From Xanthoparmelia taractica (Eukaryota > Ascomycota > Lecanoromycetes > Lecanorales > Parmeliaceae): a DNA stretch of 34,018 bases. Every line of letters begins with the position of its first letter. The first letter of the stretch is position 1. A program made the position numbers and the translations under genes. The DNA lies in NCBI GenBank assembly GCA_033085395.1, contig JANQBS010000359.1, positions 1 through 34,018 on the forward strand. Direction: 5' to 3'. Below are positions 9,716 to 19,121 of this stretch, piece by piece. The notes below the pieces were generated by a model. It had not been told where the DNA came from. It made no database searches and saw only the letters and a list, made by a program, of their open reading frames with translations.

Positions 9716-11488
9716 GTTTCTCCAAGGTTCGTGTATCTAAGTAGGTGTTCGTGAGTATATTCGAAGCAATCCTGGAGAAAGTTGGGCTCGATGTGTTGTG
9801 AAAATTCTTGAAATACCTGTTGATGCTAGACCTTCAGTAATTCGTCCTAGAACATCTGATGAATCTCTGTCTACAACGCAGGGACACAATCTTCACAATT
9901 GGAAGTTCAGTGAGTTGCTGATTAGAGAAATATATATATGCGTTAAATAAGCTGATGATGGAGAGCGATTGCAGGGTAGGAGAATGAAGATCAGAAAGAG
10001 TAGATGGGACGGCCCCTCACTAAGCCAAACTCAGCTATAGTGCCATGGGCTAGCGGCTTGGCGTCTTACAAAGACGGATGTTCACTCAGCCCTATCGCTT
10101 GTATATATCGGTAGCAATTATCCGTCTTCATTATTCTAACAAATGATAGCTTTCATACTACTCAATCCATCCAGTATCTGTTGATCAATCGTACACAACA
10201 CATCGAACACGCCATGTCATAAGATGTTTCAGTCTCAAAGCCTGGCTTCATGCTGTTTTCTCGGACATTCCACCTCCCCGTACAGAGTCTCATTTACCGG
10301 CAGCCTTTCAGATCTCCGCCAATGCTACTTCTTCCGAAGAATAATCCAATAATGATCCTGATTTCCATTTTGAGCGCCGAATTCTATGACAACTCCAACA
10401 TTATACGTCTCTTACATATCCGACTGATCGTACCCGATCTCATATCTCAGCTAGTCAAGTCTGCTCGGCTAAAGTTTCATTGGTTGGACGAGCTGCCTCC
10501 GTTGGCCTCCACGACCACTGTATTCCTTTTCAGGATGGTTGGATTATTGGATGCGCCACCCTATGCAGCACCAAGCAAGGGCTACCGTAACACTTTGGCA
10601 CTGCAGTTTGTTCTGTTCTAGTCGGTTCGCAAACGTCCATTATCATGTTAGCATCTGATTCGACCTAATCATTGTCTACATCCAAGCCGTATACTCTTCA
10701 AAAAGACCTTTCGCTTTCAGACTGCGTGGGTTTGCCTAGCACATTTAGTATATACTCTGAATCTATATTTTTAGCCATCTGACGACGCATACTTATAGAG
10801 GAATTACGGGCTGGGGAACGACGACTTGGCAAGTAGCCTCGCAGAGGCCCTGCGTTCCGGAGCGCTGCAACGTGAACCAGGGACCCGTTTGAGACTCTCT
10901 ATAAGCCTAGTCGAACAGGAATTGCGAAACCAGTACACTAGATCAAGTGGCAAGATTTACTGCGTCTGGCAGCTAACACGAGCATTCCACTGCAGCAGCC
11001 GAGCGGGGCGAGGTGAGGGTTGAGAACATCCCGATTGCTGGGTAAGATAGAACTGCGTAGATTTACGAATCTTCAGCTGATATGAACTTTTGGTACCTTG
11101 TTGGGCCTGACAGAATGAGAACCAAGACTTGATCAGAATGACAGGGGTCACCCGTGAGGAAACAATGTCTTGAAATCCGTCACATGGGTAATGCATATTG
11201 GCGGGACCTTATCTTATGGTCATTACGCACTTTTCAAGCCCTAAGATTTTATAAGACAGCAGATATAGAGTGCAGACATGGAGGCTGAATGTGCCTATCA
11301 AATTTAGAAAGGCAATAATGTGTGTAAGCTTTAGGGCAACAGTGTTTCCCCCTAAGACTGTTTTGCGTTTAAACTCGCACGGCTCGCACTGAACATGAAA
11401 AATAGCCCCTCATACACGGTCCCCTCACGCAAACTGTCGCTTCCTCAATAGCCTTCCATACCTGACGGTTCCTTCCCATTCTTCGAAA
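9716..11488. other. Intergenic, no supported gene
   Basis: About 1.8 kb between two minus-strand genes. The part near 9716-9950 is probably the ligase promoter and 5' leader; tatatatatg at 9931-9940 could serve as its TATA region. An ATG-led plus-strand frame of 123 codons at 10250-10621 has no recognisable domain and irregular composition, so I do not call it a gene. The stretch 10622-11488 shows only short frames on both strands. Confidence 0.4.
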
Positions 11489-12173
11489 TCAGAACCCAAG
11501 TACATTAGCAATGCTCTTACCACCATCCAGGGCATCTGCCTCTTTCCTCAAAACATCTGCTCTGAACTTCCTGAAGGCCGCCTCGATTCTTGCCCTACTC
11601 TCGGGATCCTTTGACAGAGTCCGATTGGCCGAGAAACCGCCGGTGAGAATGCCCGTCTCACCACCAAAAAGGAGGCCGCCAGCGCCAAAGAAGAGGTACG
11701 TAGTAACATCGCCAAGGGTTGTCGGCTTGAGAAGAGGTTCAAGTTCTGCTGTGGGAATTGCTTCTACAAGTGACTCTCATTCGTCAGCTTGTAACAGTAC
11801 TCATACTTCTTCAGATCTTTTCGTGGGAAGAACGTTGACTCATATGATACCATGGTAACGTAAGGCGTAAATCAAGGATATCATTCCACGCACCTTCTCT
11901 GCCAGAAGCAAACTTGACATGCGTAGGCTTCTCCGTTGCGCGAAAGGCATTGAACATCTGGGCTCTGCTACTCCTGAGCCTGAAGGAGAGGAAGAGGCCC
12001 AGACCCAAACCAAGGAGTGAGCCGACGACTACATGTGTTCCCCTCGTTTTGACAGCCTTCATCAGTGTATCGCGGTCAGAGTCCTGCAGGTCATGCTTGT
12101 AGTGCTCTTCCGCGAGCTTGGCAATGTCGTCGCCCAAGCTCTTGCGAAGGATGGCGAGAGAGTCGGTGGACAT
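11489..12173 (-). CDS. Small conserved fungal membrane protein, function unknown
   Basis: Two exons (11894-12173 and 11489-11763) separated by a 130-nt intron (donor GTGCGT, branch-like gctgacg, acceptor TTGTAG) give 184 residues. The N-terminus (residues 1-45) is charged and helical. A Gly/Leu-rich membrane segment covers about 47-66 (GSLLGLGLGLFLSFRL), followed by the basic SSRAQMFNAFRATEKPTHVKF. A second hydrophobic Gly-rich stretch (about 113-136, TTYLFFGAGGLLFGGETGIL) and a charged C-terminal helix (145-172) follow. I recognise the arrangement from hypothetical proteins of other filamentous ascomycetes but know no assigned function or family name. The Gly-rich segments could suit an organelle membrane protein, which is a guess. 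Upstream lie a perfect CRE-type site and a double TTAGGG box (listed separately), suggesting a housekeeping-type promoter. The plus-strand frames over this locus are shadows. Confidence 0.8.
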
Positions 12174-12289
12174 TGCGGTAAGGTATCAGGAAGCTTTTGT
12201 ATTGTCCAAGGGCCACACAGAGTGATTGTAATGGTAGGGTGATGGTATGAGAATGAGCAGAAGTGGGAGAAATGATCTCAGAATCTGTC

Positions 12290-12297
12290 TGACGTCA
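12290..12297. promoter_or_regulatory. Perfect CRE/ATF palindrome TGACGTCA
   Basis: The 8-bp consensus bound by bZIP factors of the CREB/ATF group lies 117 bp upstream of the ATG of the small membrane-protein gene. Position and perfect match make a regulatory role plausible; no binding is shown. Confidence 0.45.
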
Positions 12298-12384
12298 GGT
12301 ATCGAGAAAGTATTGACGCTAGCATTGGCGCCAACGGAGAAGCCCTAAGAGTAAGCCACGTCTGTACGCGAGAAAAGACAGCAC

Positions 12385-12399
12385 TTAGGGTTAGGGTTA
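12385..12399. promoter_or_regulatory. Interstitial telomere-like box (TTAGGG)2 in a promoter
   Basis: TTAGGGTTAGGGTTA lies about 212 bp upstream of the membrane-protein ATG; read on the gene strand it is AACCCTAACCCTAA. Two-repeat telo boxes of this type are known promoter sites for Myb-type telobox proteins in fungi. It is far too short to be a telomere. Confidence 0.45.
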
Positions 12400-13231
12400 C
12401 TCACAGAGAGCGTTCCCCCGTATATTTACCAATAACACTAGGTCCCTTTCACGCACCAGATAGCAAACACCATTTACCTGCCGCAATTATAGATACGACA
12501 AGTCCACAGGCTAAAACCTACGCAGAAGGTAGATTTTCGAAAGGTACATTCTGGGCTTTACATGTGATACTGAGATCGTCTTTATTGTACCGCGTGTCCT
12601 GGAGCTGCTTAGGAGACAGAATAATTTGTCTTCACACATTGAGCTCTTCCAATAGAGACACCGGGCAAGATCTTCAACGTACAGGTCTGCTGAGAGGCCT
12701 GAGCTCCGTCGAAAAATGTTTTCGCTAAAGATTCGTTCCCCAAAGTGTTTTCCTAGGAATCGTCTCTTTAATTATGAGGCATTGCAGTTGGCTATCTAAG
12801 TTGCATTGTCTTTTTTTCTTTACCACCCCAACCGATATCATACCTACCGCCGCTTCCTTCTACTAAAGGTACTTACCATTCTTTATGGTCTGACGGGTTA
12901 TCAGGGGCGTCTTCTGGTTATTCTTGATCCCCGTGAGATAAATGCCAATTGACTGTCCTAACAATACATCTAAGTAGGGGACGTCTTTCGTTGAAGCCGC
13001 AAATGACTTGGATGAAACGTCAATACTATATATGTCCCCCCAGGACATGAAGCTATATATTATACTGCATTCTTTGGGAATAATCCCTTTTTTCCTTCGC
13101 ACTCTTCAAAATAAAATCTTTGGCCTTTCTTAGTACAACATCTACAGCCACTTTGCACCATCCATTTTACACGAACCAGGAAAGACCGATTTCCATTCAT
13201 ACAAAGCTACGTTCTCTTCTAGAAAAAAACG

Positions 13232-13653
13232 TCAGCGACATTGCACCCTGCACTGTGCACTAACAACAGATAATCCAGAGACATCAGCTGACCGTTCGTC
13301 CATCCGCGTAGTTACCTGTGCATCAGTCGACCCATAACTACTTGCGGCAGTCTCAACCCAAGTCCCCAAGACATCGATGTTCTCTGGAGCCCTGATGCAG
13401 TATCCGGCTAGCTGGGTACTACATAAGGTCGTGATATCTTTGATAGTCCCCTCAATTTCGGCACTTGATATGTACAAGCCTTTCAAAGATACTGAAAAGT
13501 TGTCAACGAAAGCTATGGCTGCACGCATAGGGGACATAGTGTTGCCCTGAGTTTGCGAAGCAGCGCTGCTGATATTGAAGATGATACGGAGGCTTCGCTG
13601 CACTGAACCGTGGCATGAGCCCAGGAAATTCGCAGCAATATCGATCTCGTGCC
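13232..13653 (-). pseudogene. Possible orphan exon or gene remnant, unrecognised
   Basis: A minus-strand frame stays open from just after a TAA near 13660 down to 13232, about 140 codons, but has no ATG near its 5' end. A possible acceptor, cgcatcag, precedes it. The translation is even in composition: LGSCHGSV, then AAIAFVDNFSVSLKGLYISS, then IEGTIKDITTLCSTQLAGYC, resembling the helical Ser/Thr/Ala-rich segments of small secreted fungal proteins. I found no convincing first exon upstream. It may be an internal exon, a decayed gene or chance. Confidence 0.25.
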
Positions 13654-15446
13654 TGATGCGTTAATTGCATTCTTCGTCGTGGACAACCCCACCGACAGTA
13701 TCACTGTTCGCAACAGTAGGACTGTGGGTTAGTGGGTCCAATATGAGGCCATGCTATCAGCGTTGTTTCATTGATATGCGATATGCGAGACACATGTCCA
13801 GGGCGAGCATATTTGTATGGCCACTGCACCAGCAACTGGCTCTTCATTCGAATTTTTCTCTTTCAGAGCAAAATCGTTCTTCCCGCCCTCCCACTCCTGT
13901 ATATATAGCTTCATATTTTCACTCCAGGTCATGTCGCATAGACATGGGAGTTCTTCTAGCGCTGGGGGGCCGGCCTGGACTCATAGCCAGGAAGGTCTTA
14001 GCGTGCCCCAGTGTTGGATGTGCCCAAAGTATCTATCAATCCTCTTGTGCATTCGTTGTTTGTGTATGGCCTCACTGTTTGCGAGCACTAAAACACGTTA
14101 TAGCTTCTGATGACTCTCGCCCTTGCCACTACACATGACCCCCTCGGTGCCCAAGTTTTTGAAATCACTCAATTTGGTCCTCTGGAAGGGATCATCTGTT
14201 TTTGATGTTGATGGCGGAGCCGAAAACACTAAGCTATCCTTAGGGTTCTCGCAACCAAATCTGCAGGGTCTATCATCATTATCATTAGCCTTAGATGGCT
14301 CCCTGTTAGGTGGTATATTATCCGAATTGATTGCGCACGTTGATGGCTGTTCTAGGGTGCGGGTCATCATCGGGGGTGACTACCTTGGTTGACTTAGAGG
14401 TCTTCCATTGGCACCAAAGAGCCGGCGATCTATATTCACAGTAATCTTCGCTGGCCTGACAAGCTCGCATGATGTGCACGCGAAGGCCGCGCCGTCTGTG
14501 ACTGAGTCGGCTATCATTGTTCCGCCCCTTCTGCGTGAGAATGAGTTATGTATTGAGGCGGCGCTGGCTTTCTTGGTCATAGCTGGAGTAGTCGGTCAAG
14601 CCTCAGTGCTGTCACAGAATGGTCGAGCAGGTAATAAAAGAGGAGTTAATCGCACCGACACTGATGATGTATTGCAGCACGAGACATTCCGTGTGATCGA
14701 ACAACAAGACGGGGGCCTCTTCTAAGAGCCCACTTTCCGAAATATATTTAGGTACTGTTTAGGTGTGAACTTAGGGGTGTGGCATCTACATTCGTGGTGC
14801 AATTGACCGACTTTGGAAACTGGTACTCGTGGTCGCAGACACGCTTCACGCAGATCCATGGAAGCAGATATGCCTTTCTGGACTGGACATTGAATATATA
14901 ACGATACATTGTAAAATACATGGCTACTCTTAGCAGTTTTCCAGGTGCGCAGTGGAACTTTTGCCTACATGGAAACACCGTGGATAAACTGGGTGTCTCA
15001 AACAGTCTTTGTCGCGTAGAGACTGACATGACGCGTCTACGCCTGATGTTTTCCACCTTTTCCTCTCGCATGGTGTTTGATACCAAGGAAATCAAGTTGT
15101 GATACGACGATATTCATTTAGCACGCAGAAATTCAGGTTCATACACATCCCCAAAATTAATCCTGAGTATTTGCTCAGAAGTACTTCATTACCAACACCC
15201 ACAGCAATCAATACGCGCATCACTTACTTCGAGGGCTGAGTTGAACGAGTTGAACCCGTAACATTTTTCGAGGCTCAGGACCTTGGCTGCTTAAACGCTC
15301 CACATGAAATACCTGACGCCATTTCTCGAGTACTCGAGATAGGGTAAATACCGGACGCGGATAGCCTTTCCAGTGACTTCGAAGTATGCGTATCTATCCT
15401 CCGGACAACAGCAGGCATACGTAAATCATTAACTGCAATTTCCGCA
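13654..15446. other. Intergenic, no supported gene
   Basis: Only short frames on both strands are seen. Two minus-strand frames led by ATG lie next to each other (14380-14580, and 14098-14370 starting near 14370). Neither has a recognisable domain, and splicing between them is not clearly supported. Confidence 0.35.
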
Positions 15447-16269
15447 ATGCTAGCAACCTTTTTCAACCAAGTACGCTTCTACTCGTCTCAACATTCGCAG
15501 ATCCACCACTCCCCCAGGCCTCGGTTCCACACGTTTTACCAATCCACGCCCCAAAAAGCCGCCAGCTGCCTCTCAAACGCATATACACATACAGTACAAT
15601 ACACCAATCTAACCAACTCCCGCTATTTACTTCTCAAGCCCCTCTAATAAACCTGCTACCAACGGCACAGTTCAGAGGCAATTCCTCCTGCGCTTCTTCT
15701 CGATACTCGTACAGAAACCCCGGTTCGAGCTACCCCGAAGCCAAGTTCAAGATAGCATGAGATGTTAGTGTCTTTTCTTCGCTTCTAAGTAATAGAAAAA
15801 AAGAAAGCCTCCTCGACATCTGCTTCTTTCTTCGATCCTAATTACTGCGCTTATAGCCTTTGGTGTAATCTTTTACCTCTACTTCCAACCCATGCGCAAT
15901 CAAAGACCAAGAAGATTAAATAAGAAGGAAACAGGCTGCACTTTCTGGGACCACTAGTACCGCAGCCTCCTAAGCTGCGGAAGGTGATACATTAGCTCAC
16001 TCATACCAAATGAGATGACAACACCCCCAAATCTCAAAACCCAACAACCCCCCACCCCCATTACCTCATCCCTCTCCCTAAATACTCTCACTACCTCTCT
16101 CTCCCATCCCATCCCACCCCATCTGCTGATCCAAAAAGCCCCATCCCCTTTCTGTAAACCCCTTTTTGCAAAAAAACGAAAAAGCAGCAGGTAAGGCGGT
16201 AGGCAAGCAGGCTGGTAGACGAGCAAGCAAGTAAACAGGGATAAAATACTTGATTCAATTAGTCAGTCA

Positions 16270-16372
16270 CTCCAACCCCCCCTTTCTCCCTTTCCCTCCC
16301 CTCGCCCTCCCCCTTCCCTTCCTTCCCACACTCCCACTCCCAAAAAGAAAAAAGAAGAAAAAAAAAATAGGT
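16270..16372. repeat. Polypyrimidine tract joined to polypurine tract
   Basis: About 70 bases with very few purines are followed by about 30 bases with almost no pyrimidines. Such strand-asymmetric tracts can adopt triplex (H-DNA) structures and are common in fungal promoters and leaders. No gene start is recognisable next to it. Confidence 0.6.
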
Positions 16373-16630
16373 GGAAAACGGGGAACGACTTTCACGAAGC
16401 ACGCTCTTCGCTCTACCACCTTGGCTGGGCAAGATTATATACAATATCGAGTTTGGGTAAAGAGAGGGGAGAGGTAGAGGGTAAAGGTAAAGGTAAACGG
16501 AGAGGACAGAGGGTGAAGGGAGAGGGTAGAGGAAGAGGGTAAGCGTGTATCCAGATGCAGAATGCAAAAGCTATATAGAAATGAAGAAGGAGGATATGTG
16601 AGATGGGAGGAGTGAGGGTGTGCGAAAGTA

Positions 16631-16653
16631 TGCTCATGCTCATGCTCATGCTC
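16631..16653. repeat. Hexanucleotide microsatellite (TGCTCA)n
   Basis: Nearly four perfect copies of tgctca. Hexamer repeats keep the reading frame, but no gene is recognisable here. Confidence 0.8.
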
Positions 16654-17132
16654 TTTTCGACGCGTGAAGAAGCTGTGGGCTGTATCTGTGTAAGCGTTAG
16701 GAAGCGAAAGATGTGGATCCGGGATTGGATGCGCATCTGGAGTCCTTTCGTTCATATTTGGATGAATACCATTAAGTAAGGGGGGGATTGGAGATTTGGA
16801 GTTGGGTGAGGTAACTGCTGAGTGGTTCAGGAATATTTATGTGCTTCGGGGTTTCGGTTTGGTGTGTATATGGGAAGGAAATGTGCAATGTCACAGTATT
16901 GACTTTATTTCAAGTAGTATAAACCGCTGAAAGGGAGCGTGCAAGTTGATATTACAAAGCTATCATACACACACACCAAGCCAACAACTAATACAACGGG
17001 TGAGAACGAAGTAGAATATCCCGTTTTCCAACCACCACTCCGATGCCATTATGAGCAAGCACAAGCAAGCCGTCACCTCATAACGCCATCACATACAATA
17101 CAATTCGCTCCATCGCCGCGTACACCCACCTC

Positions 17133-19121
17133 TCAGAAAAGAAGAATATCTCTCTCCCGACTCCTCCTCAACCCCGAATCAATTTCATCCACAACCGCAT
17201 GACCAGTATAAGCGGCCCAATCGACACAAGTCTGCTTCACACTAGCAGGAAAGACCCTCTTCTGCAAGAGCGTCGTCTGCTCGATCGTATTGATGTACAA
17301 ACCCGCGCTGACATGCCACGCGATATGGCAATGGAACGGCCACACGCCCGGATTATCCGTGTTATACTGGAGCACGATATACCCAGGCGCGCTAGCAGAG
17401 CCGGGTTGGACAATCTGGACGTCGCGACGTTGGGTATTTGCCTGGTGGACGATTTTGCCGTCCCAGGTTCCGACGCCCTCGGCCAGGACGTTGAAATTGT
17501 GGCCGTGGAGATGCATGGGGTGGGAGGCTGGGAACTCGTTCTTGACGATGATGCGGACGGAGCTGTTGGTTCCGAAGTTGTAGACGTTCCATTGGGGGTC
17601 GAAGGGGTAGGAGACGTTGCCTTGGTTGGCGAGGACGAGGACAGGGTGACTTTTGGAAGGAGATGTGAGCAATGAGAGGATAAGAGACGGATGGGATGGA
17701 AGAGACTTACTCGTAGTTGCCGCGGAAGGACTCGCCGTTCATGTAGAATAGGAAGTTTCCGGTTGCGTTGGGGCCGGCTGTGATGACGACCTCTTGAGTC
17801 GTTGCGGGATTCGAGGTGGCTGGAAATGGGAAATACGGGACTGTTTTACTGAGGTCATCCTGCATAGCATCGCATTAGTAAAGCTGCAACCTTCTCACTG
17901 AGTGCAGAGGAACGTACATTGCCGCATTTACTATCATCATAAGGCGTCGCCGTCGTAGTGGGCTTGGAGCTGGTGTCTGCGGTCTCGTAGTAGATGGCGG
18001 CCAGAGCATGGGGTTGGTTAGCAAGGGAGCAGTTCCCGCTCAGATCTGAGCGCATCCAGTAGGCTGAATTGGGCTTTCCAATACCCTGGACAATAACGTC
18101 GGTGCGCTGTCCGATCCCGAGGGTCACAACATTCGTGGTATATGGTTTGACAGGCACGAAATCGTTTGCAATCACGGTCATGCTGTGGCCGTCAATTGTG
18201 AAGCGCTGAAGACCTTCGGCACCACTGTTGATGAGCCTTAGGCGGTGCTTCTTTCCCGAGTGGAACTTGAACTTGGAGAGACCGGCGTTTGGTGTGCAAG
18301 CTTGGCCATTAGTTATCAAGGAGCAGTTATAGTCCATTTTGCCGTTGATGAGGTTGTTGTCGGAGAATGGCGGGGGACCTGGCGGTGTCTGCATGACTTG
18401 TTCGACAATCTTGAAATATTCGGTGTGATAGTGGTCGCTGAGCAATATTGGTCCGAGGTCATAGTCGTATGGCGTTTGCGTAGGGCCATGGATGATCATG
18501 GCTCCAAACAGGCCAGCCGCATATTGAGCGCTGTAGTGGGAGTGATACCACGAAGTGCCGTAGAGATCAGCAATGAACGAGTAGGTAAGGCATTTCCCGG
18601 GGGCAATCGGGCACTGCTGAACGGCTGGGACGCCATCGAACCATGGCGTAGCCTTCTGCAATATCCCGTGCCAATGCAAGGCGGTGCCTTCTTCGGGCCC
18701 GGTGATGTGATTGCACACGTTAACCGTAATAGTGTCTCCCCAGTTGGCCTCAATGGTTGGAGCAGGGAAAGCTCCATTGATGAGAAGAGCACTTTTATTG
18801 ACACCATCCGGGGCAATAGTCCCTCGAGCAATGTTGAAATTGTAAGTAGGTCCACTTCCTGCAAGAATGTTCAGCTACTTTCAGATCTACTGATATGGAA
18901 CAGTGCTCACCAGTGACTGGACCTGCGTTATACGGGTTGGTGTTGTCGACTGTATCTGATCCCCAGGAGATGATACCGTTCAATCCAGTGGTGGATAGAC
19001 TTGGAGCTGAGAGCGTACCCAGCACAGAGGCGCCATTAGTGACGGATTGGGGAAGTGCGGGGACCAGTGCGCTGAGAGAAAGGATGCTGTTCACCACAGC
19101 GGCGGCGGCTGCGGTAGCCAT
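17133..19121 (-). CDS. Secreted ascomycete laccase (multicopper oxidase)
   Basis: Four exons (18911-19121, 17918-18858, 17711-17859, 17133-17649) with introns of 52, 58 and 61 nt give 605 residues. It should oxidise phenols one electron at a time and reduce O2 to water outside the cell. A signal peptide (MATAAAAAVVNSILSLSALV) starts the protein at the only ATG in this frame. All four copper-ligand motifs are intact: HWHG (H132, H134), WYHSHY (H176, H178), HPMHLHGHNF (H477, H480, H482) and HCHIAWHVSAGL (H540-C541-H542). The residue at the type-1 copper axial position is Leu, associated with middle-potential laccases. Residues 591-594 are DSGL, the plug seen in ascomycete laccases, followed by 11 residues (RRSRERDILLF) likely removed on maturation. 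Several N-x-S/T sites suggest glycosylation. The neighbours show no metabolic partner. The long plus-strand frames at 18245-18916 and 17199-17675 are antisense shadows. Confidence 0.95.

Larger units (their letters stand above)
12174..13231. other. Intergenic: promoter of the membrane-protein gene, then unassigned sequence
   Basis: The first 230 bp hold the CRE and telo-box sites. From about 12400 to 13231 only short frames appear; a 79-codon minus-strand frame at 12863-13102 has no recognisable features. No RNA gene is seen. Confidence 0.4.
15447..17132. other. Intergenic with long pyrimidine and purine tracts
   Basis: No supported gene. Bases about 16270-16341 are almost pure C/T on the plus strand and pass directly into an A/G run to about 16372; another A/G-rich tract covers about 16455-16545. 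A hexanucleotide microsatellite (tgctca, nearly 4 copies) lies at 16631-16653. An ATG-led 66-codon frame at 15447-15647 has a basic, Ser/Phe-rich start like a mitochondrial presequence but no continuation that I can support. The last few hundred bases are probably the laccase 3' flank. Confidence 0.45.

Noticed and set aside
10250..10621. 123-codon ATG-led plus-strand frame
   Set aside because: No domain, no promoter signal and no intron signs; length is within chance for about 1.8 kb of non-coding DNA.
11511..11858. 115-codon plus-strand frame over the small membrane-protein gene
   Set aside because: It is antisense to exon 2 and the intron of a well-supported spliced gene.
12385..12399. 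TTAGGG repeats as a chromosome end or fusion scar
   Set aside because: Only two repeats, within a promoter and in the middle of GC-balanced DNA; a regulatory telo box explains them better.
15715..15745. ggttcgagc word as a tRNA T-loop
   Set aside because: Flanking bases do not form an acceptor stem or anticodon arm.
18245..18916. 223-codon plus-strand open frame
   Set aside because: It lies antisense to laccase exon 2, whose copper motifs and exon joints are intact. The frame has no domain and is a shadow of laccase codon bias.
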